Source of the DNA: Lachnospiraceae bacterium
GTDB lineage: Bacteria; Bacillota; Clostridia; Lachnospirales; Lachnospiraceae
Length of the DNA: 64,000 nt
Reading direction: 5' to 3'
NCBI GenBank assembly: GCA_910575155.1
Contig: CAJTDX010000016.1
Location: 17,821-81,820, forward strand
Position 1 is the stretch's first letter; every line of letters starts with the position of its first letter. This document shows, in pieces, positions 9,449 through 16,988 of this stretch. The notes under the pieces are model-generated. The model had not been told where the DNA came from. It saw only the letters and a list, made by a program, of their open reading frames with translations, and made no database searches. A program made the position numbers and the translations under genes.

Positions 9449-10357
9449 TCAGTGGGTATCGTCAATTTTGGATTTTCCCTTGTCTTCCAGAGCAGATAAT
9501 TCTTTCAGTTCTTCTGCAGAAAGCTTTGCATGATCCTTTCTGCGCTTAGGTTTGAATCGTAACTGATCAATCTTATATTCCCGTATTTCTTTTTCGTCGT
9601 CAATTTGTACAATAACCTTAACGGACTGCCGTAAAACGTTAACGCTGTGTACTTCACCCCTTAGACGGTCGTCTGTGGTAACAAAATCTCCCACACTGGG
9701 AAGGCGGCTGTTTAAGTATTCGTAGGTTTCCTCTTCGTTCTTAAGGCAGCACATCAGTCTGCCGCAGACGCCGGAGATTTTGGAGGGGTTTAAAGATAAG
9801 TTCTGCTCTTTTGCCATTTTAATAGATACCGGGGCAAATTCTGATAAAAAAGTGTTGCAGCAGAGCGGTCTTCCGCAGATGCCGATCCCGCCTAAAATCT
9901 TGGTCTCATCCCTGACGCCAATCTGCCGGAGTTCAATACGGGTGCGGAATACGGCGGCGAGATCTTTTACCAGTTCACGAAAGTCAATACGTCCGTCAGC
10001 GGTAAAATAAAACAGCAGTTTATTATTATCAAATGTGTATTCTGCATCCACAAGTTTCATTTCCATGTTACGCTTCTGGATTTTTTCTAAACAGATTTGG
10101 AAAGCTTCTTTCTCTTTCTGTAAGTTTTTCGCTTCAATTTGTTCATCTTCCTGTGAGGCAATGCGGATGACTGGTTTTAAAGGCTGAATTACCTTTTCTT
10201 CCGGCATTTCTTTGGGCGCGATCATTACCGTGCCAAATTCAATGCCTCTGGCGGTTTCCACAATCACATGGCTGCCCAGATCTATATTTAATTTTCCGGG
10301 GTCAAAATAATAGATTTTTCCGGCGGTGCGGAATCTGACTCCAACTACTTTTATCAT
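9449..10357 (-). CDS. yaaT: PSP1/RicT family protein (YaaT)
   Basis: A 302-residue PSP1-domain protein. The core carries GGIGICGRPLCCNTFL and SGVCGRLMCCLKNEEE, the paired CCC-type motifs that in Bacillus RicT bind an Fe-S cluster in the RicA-RicF-RicT complex, which supports RNase Y processing, Spo0A phosphorylation and biofilm formation. The C-terminus is lysine-rich (FKPKRRKDHAK). It starts 2 bp after the holB stop codon, so the two are co-translated. The first base of the trmN6 leader overlaps its 3' end. Function in this organism is inferred from Bacillus. Confidence 0.92.
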   Translation of the reverse strand: MIKVVGVRFRTAGKIYYFDPGKLNIDLGSHVIVETARGIEFGTVMIAPKEMPEEKVIQPLKPVIRIASQEDEQIEAKNLQKEKEAFQICLEKIQKRNMEMKLVDAEYTFDNNKLLFYFTADGRIDFRELVKDLAAVFRTRIELRQIGVRDETKILGGIGICGRPLCCNTFLSEFAPVSIKMAKEQNLSLNPSKISGVCGRLMCCLKNEEETYEYLNSRLPSVGDFVTTDDRLRGEVHSVNVLRQSVKVIVQIDDEKEIREYKIDQLRFKPKRRKDHAKLSAEELKELSALEDKGKSKIDDTH

Positions 10358-10358
10358 C

Positions 10359-11348
10359 TTAATTCTCCTTTATGGTCTGCAGGAGTAATTCTATTACCAA
10401 ATCAAAATTCACATTGGCGTTCAGCCGGTTTTTTGCCTTGTCTAATGATTTGATAATGGTTTCAATCCCTTCGTAGGAACTTTTACTTGCCTGCTTTTTT
10501 ATATCAGAAATCTCATCTTTGAAAATGAGACTGTTAATATCGGAGGTGGCTTTGTATAACAGGACGTCACGATACCAGATAAACATAATGTCGAAATAGT
10601 CGTTGATTTCTAATTTGTAATCACTGATTCGTTTGACGGTCTCAATCATTTCATGCAGTTCAATGTCTTTGACGCGTTTTACCAATTGCAGCGCAGAAGC
10701 CTTAATCTCGTTAAACTCCTCCGAGCTTGCAAGCTGAACGGCTTTTCCCACATTTCCCTGGGCAAATGCGGTGCAGATGTCGGCTTTATAGTCCGGGATC
10801 TGATAACGCTCCATCAGAAAATTGTGAATGGCAGTGTCCGGGACTGGTTTTAAATTCAGGGTAATGCATCTGGACAAAATAGTAGGCAGGAAAGAATCTG
10901 CGTTGGAAGTCAGAAGCAAAATTACTGCATAAGCAGGAGGTTCCTCAATGGTTTTTAACAAAGCGTTCTGTGCCTGCTGGCTCATTTTTTCCGCTTCGCT
11001 GACGATGTAAATTTTGTAGGGAGAAGCGTAGGGCTTAATGCCGATATCATTGTTAATCTGCCTGCGAATATCGTCAACAGAAATGGTATTGGGCTTTTCA
11101 TGCTGCAAATAGATGATGTCAGGCTGGTTGCCGGAGAGCGCCTGCTGGCAGGAATGGCATTCCATACAGCCTTCTGTGGAATGCTGTTCGCACTGCAGCG
11201 CCATGGCGAAACTGTTTGCAAGCGCCATTTTTCCGGAACGGTCTGGTCCGTTAAAAATATATGCGTGACTAACCTTATTCATAGAAATTGCATTCTGCAA
11301 ATGTTCTTTGATCTGTTCGTGTCCAATAATATTTGAAAAGCCTGCCAT
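10359..11348 (-). CDS. holB: DNA polymerase III subunit delta'
   Basis: A 329-residue AAA+ clamp-loader subunit. The Walker A region reads NGPDRSGKMALANS; Met replaces the usual Thr/Ser, as expected for delta', which need not hydrolyse ATP. A zinc module with four cysteines follows (EGCMECHSCQQ and the preceding Cys), then SEAEKMSQQAQNALLKTIEEP and the sensor region LLTSNADSFLPTILSRC. It loads the beta clamp as part of the delta-tau-delta' complex. It is 33 bp downstream of yaaR and almost touches yaaT. Confidence 0.95.
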   Translation of the reverse strand: MAGFSNIIGHEQIKEHLQNAISMNKVSHAYIFNGPDRSGKMALANSFAMALQCEQHSTEGCMECHSCQQALSGNQPDIIYLQHEKPNTISVDDIRRQINNDIGIKPYASPYKIYIVSEAEKMSQQAQNALLKTIEEPPAYAVILLLTSNADSFLPTILSRCITLNLKPVPDTAIHNFLMERYQIPDYKADICTAFAQGNVGKAVQLASSEEFNEIKASALQLVKRVKDIELHEMIETVKRISDYKLEINDYFDIMFIWYRDVLLYKATSDINSLIFKDEISDIKKQASKSSYEGIETIIKSLDKAKNRLNANVNFDLVIELLLQTIKEN

Positions 11349-11381
11349 AATTTTTCCTCATTTCTGTATATTAGTGATGAT

Positions 11382-11822
11382 TTAGGTGCAAACGTCCAGC
11401 AACAGTCCCCGTATTTCTCCAACTTTGCTTAAAATGGTAAGATGGTCTTTTTCATCTTTTACCAGTTCGCTGGCAAGGTCGTCAAGGTTTTTATCCACCA
11501 GTTTTACAATGCCGTAGACTCTGTGGCGTCCTCTCCGGTCCAGAAAATTTTCTCTGGAAAATTTATGTGAACGGTTTACTACCTCATTCAGGAAATCTTT
11601 TACCAGAGTACGGTATTTTTTCATATCCCGAATGTCCATGTGCTCGGTAAGTTTTTCGCCCTGTTCTGTGATATCATTCATGAGGCTGTTCAGCTTTTCC
11701 TGAAGCTCTGCTTCTTCAATATGGCTTGCCAGTGTAAATTTAAAGCTTCCGTCGGAACGTTCCGTCGTGTGAGGAGCTTCTACTGGTTTGGTCTGAGTCA
11801 GCTGTTCTACTTTGATTGCCAT
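11382..11822 (-). CDS. yaaR: YaaR family protein (DUF327)
   Basis: A 146-residue, mostly helical cytoplasmic protein. It ends with the DUF327 pattern [31 protein letters not shown]. The family is conserved next to holB in Firmicutes, but its role is not established. The position between the nucleotide kinase and holB matches Bacillus subtilis, although yaaQ, usually between tmk and yaaR, is missing here. Confidence 0.9.
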   Translation of the reverse strand: MAIKVEQLTQTKPVEAPHTTERSDGSFKFTLASHIEEAELQEKLNSLMNDITEQGEKLTEHMDIRDMKKYRTLVKDFLNEVVNRSHKFSRENFLDRRGRHRVYGIVKLVDKNLDDLASELVKDEKDHLTILSKVGEIRGLLLDVCT

Positions 11823-11925
11823 GAAATCACCTGCCCTCCTTCAAAAAAATCTTGTATTTATATATTATCGGTTTTTTTGCAGCAGTTGTAAAGTAAAAAA
11901 TAGGAGTTTCTGCCTTTGGTATAAA

Positions 11926-12513
11926 TCAGAGGTTGTCTTTGATATAGGCGGTCAGCTCCTTTTGGCAGCGGTCCAGGCTGTTATTGATAAAGGATTTCGT
12001 AATACCTGCCTGTTCCAGGTTTTGAATGGAAAAATCTTCTTCGTCAGCGAGAAAACGACGGCAGAGCTCTGCATATTTCGGTTCTGACTGCAGCCGTTCG
12101 CGGTTCAGGGCGCGCTGCAGCCGCTCTCCGGCTTCGAGGTCTATATACAGGGGTACCAGAATGTGCCTGCCGAAATAGTTTTGTAATTTTGCATATGAAT
12201 CCAGTGTACCGATAATCAGATAGTGGTTTTCTTCCAGATTAATCTGATGGTCGTTTACCGTGAAGTATTTCCAGACGCCATGGATGGTATGATAGGATCG
12301 GAGTTCGATAATCTTCTTTTGCGCTTCTAATTCCTGCAGTTCTTTTTCTGTCAGAAAATAGTATTCCACCCCGTTTGTCTCTCCGTCCCGGACAGGGCGG
12401 GTGGTATAAGGAACCAGCGTTTTCAGAGACAGGGAAGCGTCTGCCAGAAGCTGTTTATAGAGGGTGTCTTTCCCACATGCACTTTTTCCAATTAAGCAGA
12501 ATATTTTTCCCAT
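11926..12513 (-). CDS. Guanylate kinase-like nucleotide kinase
   Basis: A 195-residue P-loop kinase. Walker A is GKSACGKDTLYK. The GMP-binding segment contains PYTTRPVRDGETNGVEYYFL, the guanylate kinase signature, and the lid has an R-rich helix (RLQRALNRERLQ). The C-terminal third is divergent from the canonical enzyme, so substrate may not be strictly GMP. It takes the operon position that thymidylate kinase (tmk) has in Bacillus. A separate promoter upstream (12555-12583) suggests it is transcribed independently of the inserted HD/YwgA pair. Confidence 0.82.
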   Translation of the reverse strand: MGKIFCLIGKSACGKDTLYKQLLADASLSLKTLVPYTTRPVRDGETNGVEYYFLTEKELQELEAQKKIIELRSYHTIHGVWKYFTVNDHQINLEENHYLIIGTLDSYAKLQNYFGRHILVPLYIDLEAGERLQRALNRERLQSEPKYAELCRRFLADEEDFSIQNLEQAGITKSFINNSLDRCQKELTAYIKDNL

Positions 12514-12554
12514 CCCTGAATACCTCGCTGCGCTCCTTATTTCTTTTATTAATT

Positions 12555-12583
12555 AGTATAGTATAGGCTGTGGGAAAATGCAA
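12555..12583 (-). promoter_or_regulatory. Probable sigma-A promoter of the kinase-yaaR-holB operon
   Basis: On the minus strand, TTGCAT (12578-12583), a 17-nt spacer and TATACT (12555-12560), about 40 bp upstream of the kinase start. It restarts transcription after the terminator of the inserted gene pair. Confidence 0.65.
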
Positions 12584-12663
12584 AAGAAAATTTTAGTAAT
12601 TTATTGTATTGGAACTTGTATGGGTGACAGTAAAAGAAATGAGGCTTAATGAATAAAAATATC

Positions 12664-12716
12664 TTGAAAAACGGACAAATGATACAGAACAATATACGGC
12701 GCGATTTGTCCGTTTT
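12664..12716 (-). terminator. Rho-independent terminator after the YwgA-like gene
   Basis: Arms 12670-12680 and 12704-12714 form an 11-bp stem (ACGGACAAAT and its complement) with a 23-nt loop. Read on the minus strand it is followed by a T-run. It ends the HD/YwgA unit and separates it from the kinase gene. Confidence 0.75.
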
Positions 12717-12743
12717 CATTGATATTTTAATTTTTAGTTATGT

Positions 12744-13271
12744 TTAAGAATATTTTTCTGCCAGAGGTAAACAAATCTCCTCCATTTTATTGTATGAGTT
12801 TACAATTTGTTCTTCTGTAAAACGGCAGCTTTTTGCACGTCTCACTTTATCAAGAACATTATCTTTGTCAACGTCTCCAAACAGAGATTTTTGCTGTCGG
12901 TAAATAAAAAAAGTTGTCGCCAGGATTTCCAGATGATTAATGTCGAGATCTTTAAACGTATTCAATATGTCATGGATGCGTTGTGGATTGGTTAAGCAAT
13001 CTTCCTTGTTTAAATTATGAAAATATTTATCAAATTCAGTCCCTTTTGAAATAAGACCTTTTGTTTCAGAGAAAATATCATCCATAACACCTTCATGGAG
13101 GGAATCTGCTACCTGCTGGCTGTAAGGGCCGTAAATATAAAGCTTATAATTGGCGTTTACTGTCGTTCCAAATGCTTTACAAAAGTAAATTAATTTCTGC
13201 AGCTGGACGCGCCCCCGGATTGTTCCATTCATGTGATTCAAAATATATGCGATAAGTGTCTGTGTTTCCAT
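12744..13271 (-). CDS. YwgA-like protein, partner of the HD phosphohydrolase
   Basis: A 175-residue cytoplasmic protein. The N-terminal part RGRVQLQKLIYFCK and YIYGPYSQQVADSLHEG matches the YwgA pattern xLQKxxY...YGPYSxxL, which also resembles the DUF4065 (Panacea) proteins that act as antitoxins. The rest is helical and unremarkable. A perfect AGGAGG precedes the ATG. It lies about 100 bp downstream of an HD-domain phosphohydrolase; in Bacillus subtilis ywgA sits next to the HD gene ywfO in the same way. The DNA here is visibly richer in A+T than the neighbouring operon. Function unknown; antitoxin or regulatory partner is inference. Confidence 0.7.
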   Translation of the reverse strand: METQTLIAYILNHMNGTIRGRVQLQKLIYFCKAFGTTVNANYKLYIYGPYSQQVADSLHEGVMDDIFSETKGLISKGTEFDKYFHNLNKEDCLTNPQRIHDILNTFKDLDINHLEILATTFFIYRQQKSLFGDVDKDNVLDKVRRAKSCRFTEEQIVNSYNKMEEICLPLAEKYS

Positions 13272-13374
13272 TTTTTTACCTCCTGGCCGTACTATTATAT
13301 ACTAACATATTCCTCAAATCAAGAAAAAAATATTTAAGATTTATTTGTGTATATCTGAGGGATTGATCGATGTC

Positions 13375-14928
13375 TCAGGTTTCCGGTTCTAAAGTTTCCT
13401 TGAGTTCTGAAAGACGTTTTTGGGATTCTTCCAGTTCCCGTGTTTTTTGTTCAATCTGCGATGTTATTTTTTCTAATTCTTCTTTTTGTGCATCATATTC
13501 GACTGTAAACCAGTTTGTGCATTTTTCCCTTATAATATCAATCATATCTTCTTCCGCATATATTCTTAGTATACTGATTTTTTTATCCGAAATACTTCTG
13601 AGCGCAAATGAATATTTCTGTATTGCTTCGGGTTTGCCATTGTGTTTGGGAAGGACTGGGATGGCTGGGATTTGCATTTCTTTTATAACAGAAGAAAAAT
13701 CAGGATCGTGTTCTTCATTGTAAACCTTTATATCAAAAAAATGTTTGGTGGAAGACGCAGTGGCTAAATCTGTGTATATTTTACTGCTTTCAGAGTCAGC
13801 TATTGTTTTTAAATAGTGATCCAGCTGCCTTTTTACATAATTTAATCTTTTATAATCTTCGTTTCCTTCGTCGTTGCGGTTGCGGTTGTCATAGTGTACG
13901 TATGGAGGATCAAAGGCAATTTTATGATGCGAGCGTGTAAACAGGCGTTTGGCAAAATTATGTATTGTTTGTTTATTGGGGGCGGGGTGTTTCATACAGG
14001 CATAATATTTTATTTTTTCGTATAAATAAAAATCATCCATTTTTAAGTATTCATCTAATGATTTTGGATACTGACCATTTTTTTCGCATTCCAACGTAAG
14101 AAATTCTTTTATAAACGAACTCAGATAATAGTCAAATAAACGACGGTGTTTATGAAAATAAACTTGAATAAACATCCAGTAGCGCGCTAATATAAAAGCT
14201 TCTACGGCTTGAATACCGTTTTGCCTGATTGCCAGTACATTATTACCCTGAATGGAAACAACCTGGAGAGATTCTATTAATTTGTCAAGATCGTACGTTC
14301 CATATTCTACGCCGCAGTAATGACTGTCTCTCAGCAGATAATCCATTTTATCACAATCCAGTTGTCCACTGATGATATCGTCAAAAAATCTGTATTTTGG
14401 ATCATCAGAACTTTGGTTTAGTATCATTAAGAGGTTTGGTATCATTTGGCATTCTTCGTCCGCCCAATATTGATTGATAGTATCTGCCAGTCGTTCTTTA
14501 ATAATGCAGCGCGTGTAGGCTTCATGTCCGCTGGAATATTCATTGTTCAGAGGATCTGTCAGATCAGGATAAATGTTATCTCCTTCTCCAATATGTGAAA
14601 AACATCCATGGCCTAAATCATGGAGAAGTCCGGCCATACGAACCAGAGCTTTTTTTTGAAAAAACTCATCTTCACTCAGTGTGCATAAAGGCTCATAATG
14701 ACGAAGATGATCCATAATTCTTCCCGCGATATGCATGACGCCAATACTGTGCCCGAAACGGGTGTGCTCAGCTCCATGATAAACAAGATAAGTCATACTG
14801 AGCTGATGGATCCTTTTCAGACGCTGAAATTCAGATGAATCGATCAGCTTTTTTTCCCATGGATAAACTTTTATAAGTCCGTGGATCGGGTCACGGAAAT
14901 TTGTATGTTTACGAGAGGGGACATTCAT
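13375..14928 (-). CDS. HD-domain phosphohydrolase (SAMHD1/YwfO-like dNTPase)
   Basis: A 517-residue HD hydrolase. Metal ligands are in place: H60 of AEHTRFGHSIGVMHI, H103-D104 and H107 of LLHDLGHGCFSH, and D191 of SGQLDCDKMDYLLRD. The Y-L-R-D-S-H-Y-C-G-V pattern is shared with SAMHD1 and EF1143-type dNTP triphosphohydrolases. The last 45 residues are a glutamate/lysine coiled coil. AAGGAGG precedes the ATG. It is paired with a YwgA-like gene and lies inside a conserved housekeeping operon. dNTP hydrolysis is expected from the family; a role in nucleotide control or phage defence is speculative. Confidence 0.85.
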   Translation of the reverse strand: MNVPSRKHTNFRDPIHGLIKVYPWEKKLIDSSEFQRLKRIHQLSMTYLVYHGAEHTRFGHSIGVMHIAGRIMDHLRHYEPLCTLSEDEFFQKKALVRMAGLLHDLGHGCFSHIGEGDNIYPDLTDPLNNEYSSGHEAYTRCIIKERLADTINQYWADEECQMIPNLLMILNQSSDDPKYRFFDDIISGQLDCDKMDYLLRDSHYCGVEYGTYDLDKLIESLQVVSIQGNNVLAIRQNGIQAVEAFILARYWMFIQVYFHKHRRLFDYYLSSFIKEFLTLECEKNGQYPKSLDEYLKMDDFYLYEKIKYYACMKHPAPNKQTIHNFAKRLFTRSHHKIAFDPPYVHYDNRNRNDEGNEDYKRLNYVKRQLDHYLKTIADSESSKIYTDLATASSTKHFFDIKVYNEEHDPDFSSVIKEMQIPAIPVLPKHNGKPEAIQKYSFALRSISDKKISILRIYAEEDMIDIIREKCTNWFTVEYDAQKEELEKITSQIEQKTRELEESQKRLSELKETLEPET

Positions 14929-15058
14929 TGTAAAAACCTCCTTATTAATTATTTAGACAATTTTTTGAAAGTGCAGCTGCACAGTCAATAACAGATTGAT
15001 TTTTTTAAACGTCAATCTTTATAAGAAATCTCCCCCTGTGTTTTCTTTGCACTGCCTT

Positions 15059-16561
15059 TTACAGTTTTACCACTTTAATGCTTTGATTGCTTTGATCGCT
15101 CAGCCCTTCCACCGATAATCCCTGCTTCTGGCACAGGTCTACGATACGGATAATCTTGCCGGTAAGGATCTCGCCGGGAGCGATTAAAGGGATACCTGGT
15201 GGATAGAGATACACAAATTCCTGGCTGATATGCCCGGTGGAAGCTTTCAGGGACAGGCGCTCGGAGGGCTGTTCCATGGCAAGGGCAATGGGCATTTGGG
15301 GCTTGGGATTCTGATAAATATCATTGCTTGTTAAAAGCCGGGAACGGCCGGGTCTTTTTGAGCCGTAGATAACTTTGGAACCGGTCCCGGAGTTTCCGGA
15401 AGACACGGAAATCCGTTCGTCCGTTTCCTTTAAGGCGCGGAATAGCCGCTGAAACCCTTCCGGTGTATCCATGATGCTGGTGAGCGCAGTCGTATAATGT
15501 CCGGCGCACATTTCCATCTGTAAATGATAAGTATTCAGCAGCTTGTGATAAAGTTTCTGACCCGTCATATCCGAATTTCCCACAGAAATTAATATTTTTG
15601 AAATGTCCTGGTCAAAACAAATATCTTCAGAAACGGAAGTTTTGTCAAAAATCTTTACATGTTTTAAAGATTTTGCCTGCTGATAAAAAAGCTTTAGCTG
15701 CAGCACATATTCTTCCATAAGGGAAGGACCTTTTTCTTCCATAAAACGAACGCACTGATCCATGGACATCATCAGCAGATAGGAAGGGGAACTGGTCTGA
15801 TAAACAGATAAAAAATGTTTCAGGGCATCCCTGTCGATCCGCTCAGAATTGACATGCAGCAGCGCTGTCTGAGTAAAGCTGGGCAGGGTTTTATGGAGGC
15901 TGTGTATCACCAGGTCTGCGCCGCAGGAAAGGGCCGGCTCAGGAAATTCTTCAGAAAAGGCGAAATGTGCGCCATGCGCTTCGTCCACAATTAAGGGGAG
16001 ATTATAAGCGTGTACAATTTCTGCAATGGTGCGGATATCTGAGGTGACGCCGTCATAGGTGGGCGAGGTGATAAATACGGCGGCAATTTGAGGAAGATCC
16101 TCCAAAGCCTGCGCCACATGTGCAGGCGAGACAGATCCGGAGATTCCAAATTCAGAGGCAGCAGGCAGAAGATATACGGTTTCCAGTCCCCTTAAACAGG
16201 CGGCATGATATGCGGACTTATGGCTGTTGCGGGACATCAGAAGGGTGCCAAGCCGTGGCAGAGCGGCGCTGACAGCGCTTAAAATGCCTGCGGTGCTCCC
16301 ATTTACCAGATAAAAGGTTTCATCTGCGCCATAGAGATTTGCGGCACGCTGCTGCGCTTCTTTTAAAATACCCTGAGAGTGATGGAGATTGTCGAATCCT
16401 TCAATTTCCGTAATATCCAGAGAATACAAATCAGAAAAATCTATAGTTCTGCGCTTATGTCCCGGCATATGAAAAGGATAGCAATCGCTATGGGAATGTT
16501 CCTGCAGTTTTTGATCCAGGCGGGAAGTGTCACCCTGCCAGCTGTATTTGATTTCAGACAT
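15059..16561 (-). CDS. Orn/Lys/Arg decarboxylase family protein (YaaO/SpeA-like)
   Basis: A 500-residue fold-type I PLP enzyme. Visible motifs are CYPFHMPGHKRRT, the cofactor-binding VDEAHGAHF, and SLHKTLPSFTQTALLH with the Schiff-base lysine. The C-terminal decarboxylase domain has YLYPPGIPLIAPGE. It lacks the N-terminal wing domain of the large enterobacterial enzymes, matching the Bacillus SpeA/YaaO class. The likely reaction is decarboxylation of arginine or lysine, feeding polyamine synthesis. In Firmicutes yaaO precedes the tmk-yaaR-holB cluster; here two foreign-looking genes separate them. Confidence 0.88.
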   Translation of the reverse strand: MSEIKYSWQGDTSRLDQKLQEHSHSDCYPFHMPGHKRRTIDFSDLYSLDITEIEGFDNLHHSQGILKEAQQRAANLYGADETFYLVNGSTAGILSAVSAALPRLGTLLMSRNSHKSAYHAACLRGLETVYLLPAASEFGISGSVSPAHVAQALEDLPQIAAVFITSPTYDGVTSDIRTIAEIVHAYNLPLIVDEAHGAHFAFSEEFPEPALSCGADLVIHSLHKTLPSFTQTALLHVNSERIDRDALKHFLSVYQTSSPSYLLMMSMDQCVRFMEEKGPSLMEEYVLQLKLFYQQAKSLKHVKIFDKTSVSEDICFDQDISKILISVGNSDMTGQKLYHKLLNTYHLQMEMCAGHYTTALTSIMDTPEGFQRLFRALKETDERISVSSGNSGTGSKVIYGSKRPGRSRLLTSNDIYQNPKPQMPIALAMEQPSERLSLKASTGHISQEFVYLYPPGIPLIAPGEILTGKIIRIVDLCQKQGLSVEGLSDQSNQSIKVVKL

Positions 16562-16921
16562 GATAGTCTCCTTTTGTTATTTTTGTTCTGTTTACTTTAA
16601 AATGATTGTTGTGAAGTTTGTTTATAGAAATGGAAGTAACGGAAAACAACCACTTTCCTGGAAGGCTGAAGGTGGTTGTTTTGAGCTGTTTGTTTCTGGT
16701 TTTATTATAACAGGAAATTTGTATATTGTACAATATTTATTTCTCCATAATTCAATAATTTTTTGGTGTTTTTTGACAAAAGCCGGCTGTTGCCTGAATT
16801 TATAAATCATCAGGATGAGGCAGATAATGAGCGTATTACGGATACGAATTTCAGGATTTTGGGAAAAGTGCAGAAGTTTTTTCACTTGCCGATCAATTTG
16901 TCCTGACAAAAATAGTATTTA
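16562..16921. other. Intergenic region without a gene
   Basis: Divergent region between the decarboxylase and the Ig-like surface protein. There is no supported gene: minus-strand frames lack a good ribosome site. An inverted pair (GGAAAACAACCACTTTCC near 16639 and GAAGGTGGTTGTTTT near 16667) forms a terminator-like stem that may end a short leader transcript. Confidence 0.4.
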
Positions 16922-16950
16922 TTGACAAGCGTTTGATTTAGGAATACCAT
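16922..16950 (+). promoter_or_regulatory. Probable sigma-A promoter of the Ig-like surface protein gene
   Basis: TTGACA (16922-16927), a 17-nt spacer and TACCAT (16945-16950), 39 bp upstream of the start codon. The ribosome site AGAAGGAG follows at about 16975. Confidence 0.65.
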
Positions 16951-16988
16951 GAAAGTGCAACTGTTCATCGGTAAGAAGGAGAAACGTT

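Noticed and set aside
16622..16909. 95-codon minus-strand frame between the decarboxylase and surface protein genes
   Set aside because: No ribosome site; covers a likely terminator hairpin and the promoter region of the next gene.
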